Both the position numbers and the translations under genes were made by a program. A DNA stretch of 64,000 bases from Nocardia asteroides (GTDB lineage: Bacteria > Actinomycetota > Actinomycetes > Mycobacteriales > Mycobacteriaceae): positions 5,198,001-5,262,000 of the forward strand of contig NZ_LR134352.1 in NCBI RefSeq assembly GCF_900637185.1, written 5' to 3'. Below, piece by piece: positions 42,085 to 51,855 of the stretch. Below the pieces are notes generated by a model. That model saw only the letters and a program-made list of their open reading frames with translations, searched no databases and was not told the DNA's origin. Positions within the stretch are counted from its first letter, which is position 1. The number at the start of each line of letters is the position of its first letter.

Positions 42085-42675
42085 TCAGGCGGGTCCGGTG
42101 AGGGTGTCGATCCAGCGCTCCAGCCGCGCGCCCTCGGCCACCATCAGGTCGGGGTCGCGGAAGGTGTTGGTGAGCAACGAGATTCCCTGGTAGGCGGCGA
42201 CGAACGCGATGGCGAGTTCGTCGGCGTCGGGCCTGCCCAGTTCGGTGAACTGGGTGCGCGCCCAGTCGACGAGCAAGCGCAGCAGCCGGGCCGGCTCGCC
42301 GTCGAAGGCGTCCTCGCGCTTGTCGAGTTCGGCGGCCAGCGAGCCGGACGGGCAGCCGTAGCGCGCCATCAGCTCCCGGTCCGCGACCCAGCCCCGGACC
42401 ATGCCCTTCAACCGTTCGGCGGGGCCGGGCAGTTCCGCGAGGCGGGCGACGATCTCGGCCAGCACGCCCGCGTGCGTGTCGATCACGGCCTGGACGAACT
42501 GGTCCTTGGTCTTGAAGTAGTAGTACACATTGCCGACCGGGACGTCGGCCGCGGCGGCGATGTCGGCGATGGTCGTCTTCTCGACGCCCTGCTCGTAGAA
42601 CACCCGCGCGGCCGCCTCGACCAGGCGTTCCCGCTTCCCCGCCCTCGGTGGCACCCGCGTCGCTGAGTCAGTCAC
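42085..42675 (-). CDS. TetR-family transcriptional repressor
   Basis: 196 residues. N-terminal helix-turn-helix KRERLVEAAARVFYEQGVEK and ADVPVGNVYYYFKTKDQF; the rest is the helical ligand-binding domain. The frame runs to a TTG at 42693, but the GTG at 42675 lies 7 nt after a TATAGT -10 sequence, so the transcript is probably leaderless. It is divergent from the NmrA-family gene, with two operator-like repeats between them, and is the likely repressor of both. Confidence 0.88.
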   Translation of the reverse strand: MTDSATRVPPRAGKRERLVEAAARVFYEQGVEKTTIADIAAAADVPVGNVYYYFKTKDQFVQAVIDTHAGVLAEIVARLAELPGPAERLKGMVRGWVADRELMARYGCPSGSLAAELDKREDAFDGEPARLLRLLVDWARTQFTELGRPDADELAIAFVAAYQGISLLTNTFRDPDLMVAEGARLERWIDTLTGPA

Positions 42676-42687
42676 ACAACTAACTAT
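42664..42687. promoter_or_regulatory. TetR operator candidate 1 (over the tetR start)
   Basis: TGAGTCAGT-N6-ACTAACTAT, an imperfect copy of the operator at 42716-42739 with identical spacing. It overlaps the tetR GTG and the end of the TATAGT -10 (42683-42688, minus strand), so binding should block tetR transcription. Confidence 0.6.
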
Positions 42688-42716
42688 AGACAAGCGGGGC
42701 GTCGAGCGGCTACGGT
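42687..42716 (+). promoter_or_regulatory. Candidate promoter of the NmrA-family gene
   Basis: TAGACA (42687-42692), 18-nt spacer, TACGGT (42711-42716). The start point would fall near 42723, inside operator 2. Confidence 0.5.
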
Positions 42717-42739
42717 GAGTTAGTCAGCCAACTAACTCA
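42716..42739. promoter_or_regulatory. TetR operator candidate 2 (before the NmrA-family gene)
   Basis: Perfect 9-bp inverted repeat TGAGTTAGT-N6-ACTAACTCA over the predicted transcription start of the NmrA-family gene. It overlaps the A that begins the AAGGAG ribosome binding site. Confidence 0.7.
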
Positions 42740-42749
42740 AGGAGTTCTC

Positions 42750-43595
42750 ATGATCGTCGTCACCGGAGCCACCGGAAACATCGGCCGCCACCTGGTCGGC
42801 CTGCTCGCCGCGGCGGGCGAGCCGGTGCGCGCCGTGTCCCGGGGCACCACACCGGTGGATCTGCCCGCGAAGGTGGAGCATGTGGTCGCCGATCTGGGCG
42901 ACATCGACAGCCTCGCCCCCGCGTTCGAGGGTGCCGACGCGCTGTTCCTGCTGATCACCGGCGCGCAGCTGATGACCGGTCCCGAGCCGCAGCGACTGCT
43001 GAAGGCCGCGGCGGCCGCCGGGGTTCGCCGGGTGGTGTTCGTGTCCTCGCAGGGCGCGGTGACCCGGCCCGATTCCGACGGCTACGCGCGGTCCCTGGAG
43101 TTCGAGCGGGCGCTGGCGGATTCCGATCTCGCCTGGACGGTGTTGCGGCCCGGCGGGTTCTTCTCCAACACCTACGCCTGGATCGAGTCGGTGCGCTCGG
43201 CGCGGACCGTCGCCGCGCCGTTCGGCGGCGTCGGCCTGCCCGCGGTCGATCCCGCTGACATCGCCGCGGTCGCCGCGGTCGCGCTGCGAACGGACGAGCA
43301 CGCCGGGCGGGCCTACACCCTGACCGGTCCCGCCCTGGTGACACCGCGGGAGCAGGCGGCCGCGCTGGCCGCCGCGGTCGGCGAGCCGATCAGCTTCGTC
43401 GAGCTCACGCCCGCGCAGGCGAAGGCGAATCTGCTGCGGTTCATGCCGGAGGCGGTCGCCGACCACACGTTGACCATCCTCGGCACACCCACGGCGGCGG
43501 AACAGGAGGTCTCCGGCGACATCGCGACGGTGCTCGGGCGCCCGGCGACCGCGTACGCGGAGTGGGCCACGGCCAACAGCGCGCTGTTCCGCTGA
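42750..43595 (+). CDS. NmrA/atypical-SDR family NAD(P)-binding protein
   Basis: 281 residues. N-terminal dinucleotide-binding motif TGATGNIGRHLVGLL; VFVSSQGAV and WTVLRPGGFFSNTY fit the NmrA/QorB-like atypical short-chain dehydrogenases, which include quinone reductases and redox sensors. A typical catalytic Tyr-x-x-x-Lys is not seen. AAGGAG lies 5 nt before the ATG. The divergent TetR gene probably controls it, so it may respond to a quinone-like or other small-molecule inducer. Confidence 0.85.
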   Translation: MIVVTGATGNIGRHLVGLLAAAGEPVRAVSRGTTPVDLPAKVEHVVADLGDIDSLAPAFEGADALFLLITGAQLMTGPEPQRLLKAAAAAGVRRVVFVSSQGAVTRPDSDGYARSLEFERALADSDLAWTVLRPGGFFSNTYAWIESVRSARTVAAPFGGVGLPAVDPADIAAVAAVALRTDEHAGRAYTLTGPALVTPREQAAALAAAVGEPISFVELTPAQAKANLLRFMPEAVADHTLTILGTPTAAEQEVSGDIATVLGRPATAYAEWATANSALFR

Positions 43596-43610
43596 GCGCC
43601 GTTGCCGGAT

Positions 43611-44246
43611 TCAGGATCCGAGGCGGGTCCGCAAAGTGGTGAGGCCGGGGCCGGTGAGGTCGTCGCAGAACGTGGGCCTGCCCGCCATCACCATGACGAG
43701 GGCGATCGTCGGCCCGCTCACCACCGGGCCCGCACCGGCGGCGAAGGTGCCGTCGGTGGCCTGGACGCGCAGGCCCTCGATCATGGTCTTGCTCGCGACG
43801 GCGAAGTCACGGCTCGCGTAGAACTCGGCGACGGCGGTGGCCGCCGCGGGCGAGGGCGTGGCGGTCAGGCCGAGTGGGCGACGGATGTCCTGGCTGTGCA
43901 CCACCACTTCGCCCAGCCACGCCGCCGTGTGGCCGGACGCGCCGGTGGTGCTGGTGACGACGGCCCGGAAGCGATCGAGGGTCTCGGCCGGGGTGGCGCC
44001 GCGATGCTCGGCCAGGCGTCGCGCGTTGTGCCGGTCGAAGTCGAAACGGGCGCCGAGGACGCTGGCGATCCAGCGCAGCCTGCCGGTACTGGCCGCGGCG
44101 GTGAGGTGGGCGACGACATCCTCGACCGTCCAGTCCCCGCACAGCGAGGGCGTGGCCCAGTCGCCGGCGTCCAGGCCGGCCAGGTCCTCGGCCAGTGCGG
44201 CCCGTTCGGCATGTGCCAGCGCCCAGAGTGTGTCGCGGTCGGCCAT
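43611..44246 (-). CDS. DinB-superfamily (maleylpyruvate isomerase-like) mycothiol-dependent protein
   Basis: 211 residues. LWALAHAERAALAEDLAGLD, SLCGDWTVEDVVAHLTAAA and EVVVHSQDIRRPLG match the TIGR03083/TIGR03086-type family, in which a His triad binds zinc; the His residues in VVAHL and VVVHSQDI are present. Related enzymes use mycothiol as thiol cofactor. Substrate unknown. It ends 15 nt from the converging NmrA-family gene. Confidence 0.82.
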   Translation of the reverse strand: MADRDTLWALAHAERAALAEDLAGLDAGDWATPSLCGDWTVEDVVAHLTAAASTGRLRWIASVLGARFDFDRHNARRLAEHRGATPAETLDRFRAVVTSTTGASGHTAAWLGEVVVHSQDIRRPLGLTATPSPAAATAVAEFYASRDFAVASKTMIEGLRVQATDGTFAAGAGPVVSGPTIALVMVMAGRPTFCDDLTGPGLTTLRTRLGS

Positions 44247-44336
44247 GGCTCCCTCTCGGTCGGCGCGCGATTCGCCGCGCGCGGTCGTCGCTATTGATGA
44301 CGACGGCCGGTCCGCGAAATCATCGCCGAACCGCGG

Positions 44337-45155
44337 TCAGCGGTCGGCGGTCGCGGGCACCGGCTCGCCGCGGTGCGCGGGGATCGAGCGGCGACGGTCG
44401 TTGGCGAGCGCGGTGATCACGCAGGTACCGAGCGGGCCCTGCCGGTCGTACATGGTGGCGGTACTCACCGCGACTCCCGCGTGCGGCACGTGGCCGAGGG
44501 CCTGCAAGCCCAGTTCCGGGCCCACCGGCAGCCGCGACAGCGTGAGCGTCATATCGGCGTTGATGTAGCCGACGCCCCGCGAACCCCAGTGGCAGACGAG
44601 GTTGGTGAGGTCACCGGTGGCGGCGGCCCGCTGGAACGGCGTGAACGGCTCCCCCGCCACCAGCGGGGGCAGGTTCTGCCAGGCGACCTTGCGCTCGGCG
44701 TCGCGGGCGGTGGTGAAGTCGGTGATCCAGTCGGCGTCGCCGGATTTGAACAGCGGCGGTGCGCCCTGCGGATCGTCGTTGCGCAGGTCGGGCACCGGTA
44801 ACTGCCGCGACGGCTGCCAGACGGTGCCCGGCGGGTCGTCGGTGGCGGCCAGGAATGTCACCGTCGCCCGCGCCCGGGTCTGCCCCTGCTGCATGAGCCG
44901 CGAGTCCACGACCTTGATCCGGTTGCCCGCCCGGACCACCGTGCTCTCCAGCGCGATCGGGTCCCTGGTGACCTGCTGGAACAGATCCACCGAGATCCGC
45001 GCCGGAATGAAACCGTCTCCGGGACTGTGCTTCTCGGCCTCCACGGCGAGCAGTCCGCACACCCCGACTCCGTGCAGCTGATTCGGCGACCACCGGCTCA
45101 CCGCCAGGTCGCTCGCCACATACATCCCGTCGCGCACCGTGAAGAACTCCACCAC
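44337..45155 (-). CDS. Thioesterase-family protein (double hotdog)
   Basis: 272 residues. QLHGVGVCGLLAVEAEKH and FIPARISVDLFQQVTRDP form the first hotdog domain, and FTPFQRAAATGDLTNLVCHWG with GYINADMTLTLSRLP the second, as in acyl-CoA thioesterase-like proteins of actinobacteria. It probably hydrolyses an acyl-CoA. GTG start at 45155 preceded by GAGAGGA. Confidence 0.8.
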   Translation of the reverse strand: MVEFFTVRDGMYVASDLAVSRWSPNQLHGVGVCGLLAVEAEKHSPGDGFIPARISVDLFQQVTRDPIALESTVVRAGNRIKVVDSRLMQQGQTRARATVTFLAATDDPPGTVWQPSRQLPVPDLRNDDPQGAPPLFKSGDADWITDFTTARDAERKVAWQNLPPLVAGEPFTPFQRAAATGDLTNLVCHWGSRGVGYINADMTLTLSRLPVGPELGLQALGHVPHAGVAVSTATMYDRQGPLGTCVITALANDRRRSIPAHRGEPVPATADR

Positions 45156-45266
45156 GATCCTCTCTACTCACCCGTTGCACATGGTAAGCACAGCCGTCTC
45201 AGGCACCTGCGCCCCGGCGCACGGACACGGGCGGGCCTGAGCCGCGGTGCCGCTCCATGCGGTCGC

Positions 45267-45285
45267 CGGTGGGAGCTGCGGACCG
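45267..45285. repeat. 19-bp direct repeat, copy 1
   Basis: CGGTGGGAGCTGCGGACCG, identical to 45365-45383, 98 bp apart. This copy lies just after the priA stop; the other is inside the last codons of priA. It may mark a small duplication of the priA 3' end. Confidence 0.6.
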
Positions 45286-45315
45286 GCCGCTGGCGAGAGC
45301 CGGCGGACTAACAGA

Positions 45316-47574
45316 TCAGCCGATGTCGACGGGGTCGATCTGGATGCGCAGGGGCGCGTCGGAGCGGTGGGAGCTGCGGACCGCGCGGGCCGCGGTCAGG
45401 GCGCGGGCGAGGGGGGCGCCTTCGGTGCGGCCCACGCGCAACAGCATCCGTTCGACCTCGGCCGGTTCCTCGGCGCCGGAGAAGGGTTTGCGGGCCGTGG
45501 GCGGCAGGGGTACCGGGCCGAGAACCTCGACGTGCGGGGGTAGCTGGGTCACGTCGAGCAGCTCGGCGATCGACGCGGAGGTGCCGTCGATCGCGGCGAG
45601 GCGGACCGCGGGCGGGAAGCCGACCTCGGCTCTGGCCTCGAGTTCGGCGGCGGCGTGGTTGACCGGGTCCCAGCGGACCAGGGCCTGCACAGTGGGAAGG
45701 GAGGGCTCGGCCATGACGATCACCTGGCCGCGTGGGCGGACCAGGGCGGCGGCGCCCATCCAGCGGCGCAAGGTGTCCTCGGTGGCGCGCAGGTCGGCGC
45801 GCCCGAGCAGGGCCCACCCGTCGAGCAGCAGCGCGACCCCGTACCCACCGCGCACCAGCGGTTCCGCGCCGACGGTGGCGACCACGACCTGGGCGCCCGG
45901 TTCGACGCTGTCGACGACCTCGCCGCCGCCGGACCCGCGGATCGGCACGCCGGGAAACGCCCGGCCGAGTTCCTCGGCGGTGCGGGCCGCCCCGATCACC
46001 ATGGCGCGCAGGGCGCGGGCGCCGCAGGCCTGGCAGCGGAACGCGGCCTCGGTGATGCCGCACCACCGGCACTGCGGACTGGCCGCCTCCCCCGTGCTCG
46101 ACTGCGGCAGCGCCAGTGGGCCGTTGCAGTGCCTGCACCGCGCCGGGGTACGGCACTTCGCACAGGCCAGCGAGGGCACGTAGCCGCGACGCGGTACCTG
46201 CACCAGCACGGCGGCGTCTTCACGCAGGGCGGCGCGGGCCGCGGCGAACGCCACCCCGGGCATCCGGACCTGGCGGGCCAGTGCGTCGCGCTCCAACGCG
46301 AAGTCGGTGTCGCCGGGCGCGCTGATCCGGGGCATCGCCGCGCGCAGCACCTGCCGGTCGGCGAGAAGGTCACGTGCCCAGCCGGATTCGACCACCGCCT
46401 GGATCTCGGCGGTCCGCGCGAACCCCGCGGCGACGAAGGCCGCGCCGCTCTCGTGCGCGCGCAGCATCGCGACCTCGCGAGCGTGCGGATACGGTGCGCG
46501 CGGCTCGGCATAGGTGTCGTCGCCGTCGTCCCAGAGGGCGATCAACCCGAGATCACGGACGGGGGCGAACACCGCGGCCCTGGTGCCCACCACCACGCGT
46601 GCCTGCCCGCGCAGGACCGACAGCCACCGCCGGTACCGCGCCGCGGGCCCGAGTCCGGCCGACAACCCGACCGCCGAATCCCCCACCAGCCGAAGACATT
46701 CGGCGAGCAGCCGATCCAGATCCCGCTGATCCGGCACCATCAGCACCGCGCTGCGGCCCCCGGCCACCACCGCCGCCGCGAGCTCTGCCAACCGCGCCGC
46801 CCAGTCCTCCCCCGGCAGCGCCTGCCAGGCCGCGCGCGGCGCGCGGCCGTCGGTCAGCGCGGTGACGAAAGCGGCGCCGTGGGTGTATCGGGACCAGGCC
46901 GACGTGTCGATGCCAGACCCCGGATCAGCAGCGGATTCCGTTGCAGCAGCGGTGATTTCCGCATCGACAGCCGCCGGGGACACGCTGGCGGACGTCCGCC
47001 GGTCACGGTCGATCACCGGCCCAGCCGTCCTGTCGCCGTCGGGACCGACGGGTACCGCGGCAGCCTCAGGCGCCGGCCGCGAGCCATCCACGGCAGTGCT
47101 GGCCGACGCCTCCGACCGGTCGGCACTTCCTTCCGGCACGACATCGGAAGACGCCGCCTCGGTCACGTGACGGTCCGGGGCCGCGGCGGACTTCTTCGTG
47201 CCACCGGTCTCGGTGCGGGCGTGCCGGGGTGGGATGGCCAGGCGCAGGACGTCGGCGCGCGTGCCCGCGTAACGGGCGGCGACGGCGGTGGCCAGTCGCA
47301 GGACCTCGGGGGTGAGGACGCGTTCGGCCGAGACGACCTTTTCGAGGGGCATCATCTTGCCGGTGTGGTCGGTGCGCGGCAGGCGCTCGAGGAGGTACCC
47401 GTCGACGAGCCGGCCGGCGAAGCGCACCCGGACCCGAACCCCCGGCTGGGCGATCTCGTCCAGTTCCGGCGGCACCAGGTAGTCGAAGTCGCGGTCCAGG
47501 TGCGCAGGCGACAGCAGCGGGAGCACCCGAGCGATCGGGTGTCCCGCTGCTGTCTGTGTTTCGTCCGCTGCCAC
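45316..47574 (-). CDS. priA: PriA-like primosomal protein N', probably without helicase activity
   Basis: 752 residues. The N-terminal DNA-binding domain (IARVLPLLSPAHLDRDFDYLVP), four zinc cysteine pairs (CAKC, CRHC, CRWC, CQAC) and C-terminal helicase lobe (YGVALLLDGWALLGRADLRA) are recognisable. Where active PriA has a Walker A (GxTGSGKT) there is LPGEDWAARLAELAAA, and the DEEH box is replaced by WDDGDDTYAEP, so ATP hydrolysis is unlikely. This is the known state of actinobacterial PriA. Residues about 120-225 are a low-complexity insertion. It is the last gene of mihF-gmk-rpoZ-coaBC-metK-priA. Confidence 0.92.
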   Translation of the reverse strand: MAADETQTAAGHPIARVLPLLSPAHLDRDFDYLVPPELDEIAQPGVRVRVRFAGRLVDGYLLERLPRTDHTGKMMPLEKVVSAERVLTPEVLRLATAVAARYAGTRADVLRLAIPPRHARTETGGTKKSAAAPDRHVTEAASSDVVPEGSADRSEASASTAVDGSRPAPEAAAVPVGPDGDRTAGPVIDRDRRTSASVSPAAVDAEITAAATESAADPGSGIDTSAWSRYTHGAAFVTALTDGRAPRAAWQALPGEDWAARLAELAAAVVAGGRSAVLMVPDQRDLDRLLAECLRLVGDSAVGLSAGLGPAARYRRWLSVLRGQARVVVGTRAAVFAPVRDLGLIALWDDGDDTYAEPRAPYPHAREVAMLRAHESGAAFVAAGFARTAEIQAVVESGWARDLLADRQVLRAAMPRISAPGDTDFALERDALARQVRMPGVAFAAARAALREDAAVLVQVPRRGYVPSLACAKCRTPARCRHCNGPLALPQSSTGEAASPQCRWCGITEAAFRCQACGARALRAMVIGAARTAEELGRAFPGVPIRGSGGGEVVDSVEPGAQVVVATVGAEPLVRGGYGVALLLDGWALLGRADLRATEDTLRRWMGAAALVRPRGQVIVMAEPSLPTVQALVRWDPVNHAAAELEARAEVGFPPAVRLAAIDGTSASIAELLDVTQLPPHVEVLGPVPLPPTARKPFSGAEEPAEVERMLLRVGRTEGAPLARALTAARAVRSSHRSDAPLRIQIDPVDIG
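45365..45383. repeat. 19-bp direct repeat, copy 2 (inside priA)
   Basis: Second identical copy of the 19-bp sequence at 45267-45285. On the minus strand it encodes the VRSSHR segment near the PriA C-terminus. Confidence 0.6.
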
Positions 47575-47588
47575 GCGGGCGGTGGGTC

Positions 47589-48800
<1,212 letters not shown>

Positions 48801-49046
48801 AGTTATTCCCTCTCCCTCAACGGGTTACTCGTATCGGGCAGTGACGGTAACTTCTCGGCGCTACCGCACAACCCTTCTTCTCAGACTATTCCAAACCACC
48901 GACGAGGTGGCGCAGTGCACACAGACTGTCCCGGACTGTTCACCGAACCGGCGAACTCCCCCACGGACAAGATCCGTACGCAGTACACTGCGCGACGATC
49001 CTTGCAGCGCAACAGATCTCGCGAAGTATGTCCGACCGTACCCCGG

Positions 49047-50264
49047 TCAGCGCAACAGCGGGACGAGCGCGTCGAGCACCCGGCTGGCCAGCAGCGCCTT
49101 GGAGCCGTGGTCGAGCGCCTGCTCGGTGCCGTCGGCGCCGAGCAGCCAGCCGTCGTTGGTGTCGACCTCGAACGCCTTGCCCTCACCGACCGCGTTGACC
49201 ACGAGCAGGTCGCAGCCCTTCCTGGCCAGCTTCGCGCGGGCGTGGGTGAGCACGTCACCGTTCTCGTCCCCGGTCTCGGCGGCGAAGCCGACGATCGCGG
49301 TGCCGGCCAACCTGCCGTCGGTGCGCGCGTCGACCAGTCCGGCGAGGATGTCCTCGTTCTTGGTCAGCGGGATCACGTCGGGCTCGTCGACGCCCTTCTT
49401 GATCTTCGCAGCGGCCACATGGGTCGGACGGAAATCGGCCACCGCCGCGGCCATGATGACCGCGTCGGCGCCGAGCGCGTGCTTGTCGACCGCGGTCTTG
49501 AGCTGGTCGGCGGTGGTGATGTGCACCAGTTCCACGGCCGCCGGCGGCGCGAGTTCGATGGTGTTGCCCGCGATCAGGGTCACCTGGGCGCCGCGCTGGG
49601 CGGCGACCCGGGCCAGGGCGTAGCCCTGCTTGCCCGAGCTGCGGTTGCCGAGGAAGCGCACCGGGTCCAGTGGCTCCCTCGTGCCACCGGCGGTGATCAC
49701 CACGCGGCGACCGGCGAGGTCGCGGGGCAGCGCGTCGGGGCGCTCCAGCAGCAGCGAGGCCAGGCCGAAGATCTCCTCCGGCTCGGGCAGCCTGCCCGGA
49801 CCGGTGTCGGTGCCGGTGAGCCGGCCCGACGCGGGTTCCATGACATTGGCGCCGTGCGCTCGCAGCGTCGCGACATTGGCCACCGTGGCCGGATGCTCCC
49901 ACATCTCGGTGTGCATCGCGGGCGCGAAGAGCACCGGACATCGGGCCGTCAGCAAGGTGGCGGTGAGCAGATCGTCGGCGCGCCCCTGTGCGGCGCGCGC
50001 CATCAGATCCGCGGTGGCGGGGGCGATGACGACCAGATCGGCCTCCTGGCCGATCCGGACATGCGGCACCTCGGGCACGTCGGCGAACACACCGGTGTGC
50101 ACCGGCTGGCCCGACAGCGCCTCGAAGGTCGCCTTACCGACGAACTGCAGGGCCGACTCGGTGGGAATCACCCGCACCTGATGGCCGGTCTCGGTGAACC
50201 GGCGAACGAGGGCACACGCCTTGTAGGCGGCGATGCCCCCGCCGACCCCGACGACGATCCGCAT
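49047..50264 (-). CDS. coaBC: Bifunctional phosphopantothenoylcysteine decarboxylase / phosphopantothenate-cysteine ligase
   Basis: Two steps of coenzyme A synthesis. 405 residues. The N-terminal CoaC flavoprotein part has VVGVGGGIAAYKACALV, the PATADLMARAAQG segment and APAMHTEMWEHPA (the PxMNxxMW motif with His for Asn, as in other actinobacteria). The C-terminal CoaB part has VVITAGGTREPLDPVRFLGN and GNRSSGKQGYALA. The ATG at 50264 follows a GGAGGCG ribosome binding site; the longer frame to 50336 is not supported. Confidence 0.96.
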   Translation of the reverse strand: MRIVVGVGGGIAAYKACALVRRFTETGHQVRVIPTESALQFVGKATFEALSGQPVHTGVFADVPEVPHVRIGQEADLVVIAPATADLMARAAQGRADDLLTATLLTARCPVLFAPAMHTEMWEHPATVANVATLRAHGANVMEPASGRLTGTDTGPGRLPEPEEIFGLASLLLERPDALPRDLAGRRVVITAGGTREPLDPVRFLGNRSSGKQGYALARVAAQRGAQVTLIAGNTIELAPPAAVELVHITTADQLKTAVDKHALGADAVIMAAAVADFRPTHVAAAKIKKGVDEPDVIPLTKNEDILAGLVDARTDGRLAGTAIVGFAAETGDENGDVLTHARAKLARKGCDLLVVNAVGEGKAFEVDTNDGWLLGADGTEQALDHGSKALLASRVLDALVPLLR

Positions 50265-50292
50265 GGTCTCTACGCCTCCGGAAAAGAGATTG

Positions 50293-50568
50293 TCACTCGC
50301 CCTCGGTGTGCTCGAGCAGGTCGGAGTGGATTTCACGCATGGCGACCGACAGCGGCTTCTCCTGCAGGCCGGGCTCGACCAGCGGGCCGACGTACTCGAG
50401 GATGCCGTCGCCGAGCTGGTTGTAGTAGTCGTTGATCTGGCGCGCCCGCTTGGCCGCGTAGATCACCAGGGCGTACTTGGACGAGGTGCGCTCGAGCAGT
50501 TCGTCGATCGGCGGGTTGGTCAGGCCGATCGGGGTGTCGTACGCGGGTGCTGCGGTGTCCGTGCTCAC
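50293..50568 (-). CDS. rpoZ: RNA polymerase omega subunit
   Basis: 91 residues. [28 protein letters not shown] is the conserved omega core that holds beta-prime; [24 protein letters not shown] is the actinobacterial tail. Starts at GTG with AGGAG 11 nt upstream. Between gmk and coaBC, as in mycobacteria. Confidence 0.96.
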   Translation of the reverse strand: MSTDTAAPAYDTPIGLTNPPIDELLERTSSKYALVIYAAKRARQINDYYNQLGDGILEYVGPLVEPGLQEKPLSVAMREIHSDLLEHTEGE

Positions 50569-50596
50569 TAGGGGAGGCTCCTGCGGGGTCAGTGGG

Positions 50597-51181
50597 TCAA
50601 GAACTCGAATTTGTGCTAACGAATAACGATACCAACTGCTCGCAGGCCGTCGTCACCTCGGCGTTCACGATCACCGTGTCGAACTCGTCACAGGCCGCCA
50701 ATTCCACCCGGGCGGTCTCGAGCCTGCGCTCGATCACCTCGGGTGTCTCGGTGCCGCGCGAGCGCAGGCGCGAGACCAGTTCGTCCCAGCTCGGCGGCGC
50801 GAGGAACACCAGCAGTGCCTCGGGCATCGCGCGCCGGACCGACCGCGCGCCGGCCAGATCGACCTCGAGCAGAACGTGATGTCCGGCCGCCAGTGCTTCC
50901 CGCACCGGGGCCGCGGGGGTGCCCGAACGCTGCAGCCCCCCGTGGATGTCTGCCCATTCGAGCAGCTCGTCCGCCGCGATCATGGCGTCGAACTCGGCTC
51001 GGGACACGAAGCGGTAGTCACGGCCGTCGACCTCCCCGGGCCGCGGGGCCCGGGTCGTCGCCGACACACTGAAGACCAGCTCGGGCAGGCGTTCCCGCAC
51101 GCACCGCACGACCGTGGACTTACCCACGGCCGAGGGGCCGACCAGTACAACCAGTCGACCCTTCCGCGTGTGTTCGACCAC
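50597..51181 (-). CDS. gmk: Guanylate kinase
   Basis: Phosphorylates GMP to GDP. 194 residues. P-loop [21 protein letters not shown]-binding region [20 protein letters not shown] and the [16 protein letters not shown] segment are all present. It lies 5 nt after mihF and 28 nt before rpoZ on the same strand. Confidence 0.97.
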   Translation of the reverse strand: MVEHTRKGRLVVLVGPSAVGKSTVVRCVRERLPELVFSVSATTRAPRPGEVDGRDYRFVSRAEFDAMIAADELLEWADIHGGLQRSGTPAAPVREALAAGHHVLLEVDLAGARSVRRAMPEALLVFLAPPSWDELVSRLRSRGTETPEVIERRLETARVELAACDEFDTVIVNAEVTTACEQLVSLFVSTNSSS

Positions 51182-51186
51182 CTGAA

Positions 51187-51507
51187 TCAGGAGTCGAAGT
51201 CGAAGCGAGCCAGCAGCGCCTTGCGCTGACGGTCGCCCAGGCCACGGAGACGCCGGGTGGGGGCGATCTCCAGCTCGGTCATGATCTCGGCAGCCTTGAC
51301 CTTGCCCACCTTCGGCAGAGCCTCGAGCAGCGCCGACACCTTCATCTTGCCGAGAATCTCGTCGGACTCGGCATCGGTGAGGACCTGCTTCAGGTTGGTG
51401 CCACCACGCTTCAGGCGCTCCTTGAGCTCTGCCCGAGCGCGGCGAGCGGCAGCCGCCTTCTCCAAAGCAGCGGCGCGCTGCTCGTCAGTCAGCTGGGGAA
51501 GGGCCAC
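51187..51507 (-). CDS. mihF: Actinobacterial integration host factor (mIHF)
   Basis: Small nucleoid-associated protein unrelated to enterobacterial IHF. 106 residues, almost identical in plan to mycobacterial mIHF: long N-terminal helix ([19 protein letters not shown]), [22 protein letters not shown], and the C-terminal helix-two-turn-helix DNA-binding region [21 protein letters not shown]. The GTG at 51507 has GGAGGA 4 nt upstream and gives the family N-terminus; the ATG at 51531 is less likely. First gene of its operon. Confidence 0.96.
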   Translation of the reverse strand: MALPQLTDEQRAAALEKAAAARRARAELKERLKRGGTNLKQVLTDAESDEILGKMKVSALLEALPKVGKVKAAEIMTELEIAPTRRLRGLGDRQRKALLARFDFDS

Positions 51508-51855
51508 GGGTTCCTCCGTCTCATCGTTCATTGCTAGATCTACCGCCGGTTACCCGGACGGTCTGTGCGACCGTACCCACGGTGCGCGCCGATTGCGAAC
51601 CCGACCCCCAGGTCAGGGCCGGATTACGGATGACGTATGGCGCGCGCGGGCCCGATGCGGTGACCGGTGATTCTCTCGTCCCGATCGTACCGCCGAATTC
51701 AGAAAAAGCATTCCCACCTGCGGTTATACCGAAATTGGCGAGGTTAGCCATTCGGTTGCGCCCGGGGCGGTCACAGGTCCCGCAAACCCGGTGGCGCGCG
51801 ACCAGCGGGTTTCCGGAAAATCCCCGCGTGTCGCACGATTTCGCACAGCGTGTCG
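51508..51855. other. Intergenic region upstream of mihF
   Basis: About 350 bp with no supported gene. It should hold the promoter of the mihF operon; TATAAC on the minus strand (51723-51728) is a possible -10, but the matching -35 is not clear. Confidence 0.45.

Noticed and set aside
48801-49046. SAM riboswitch upstream of metK
   Set aside because: No SAM-I, SAM-II or SAM-IV-like core was recognised by eye; only a purine-rich ribosome binding site is clear.
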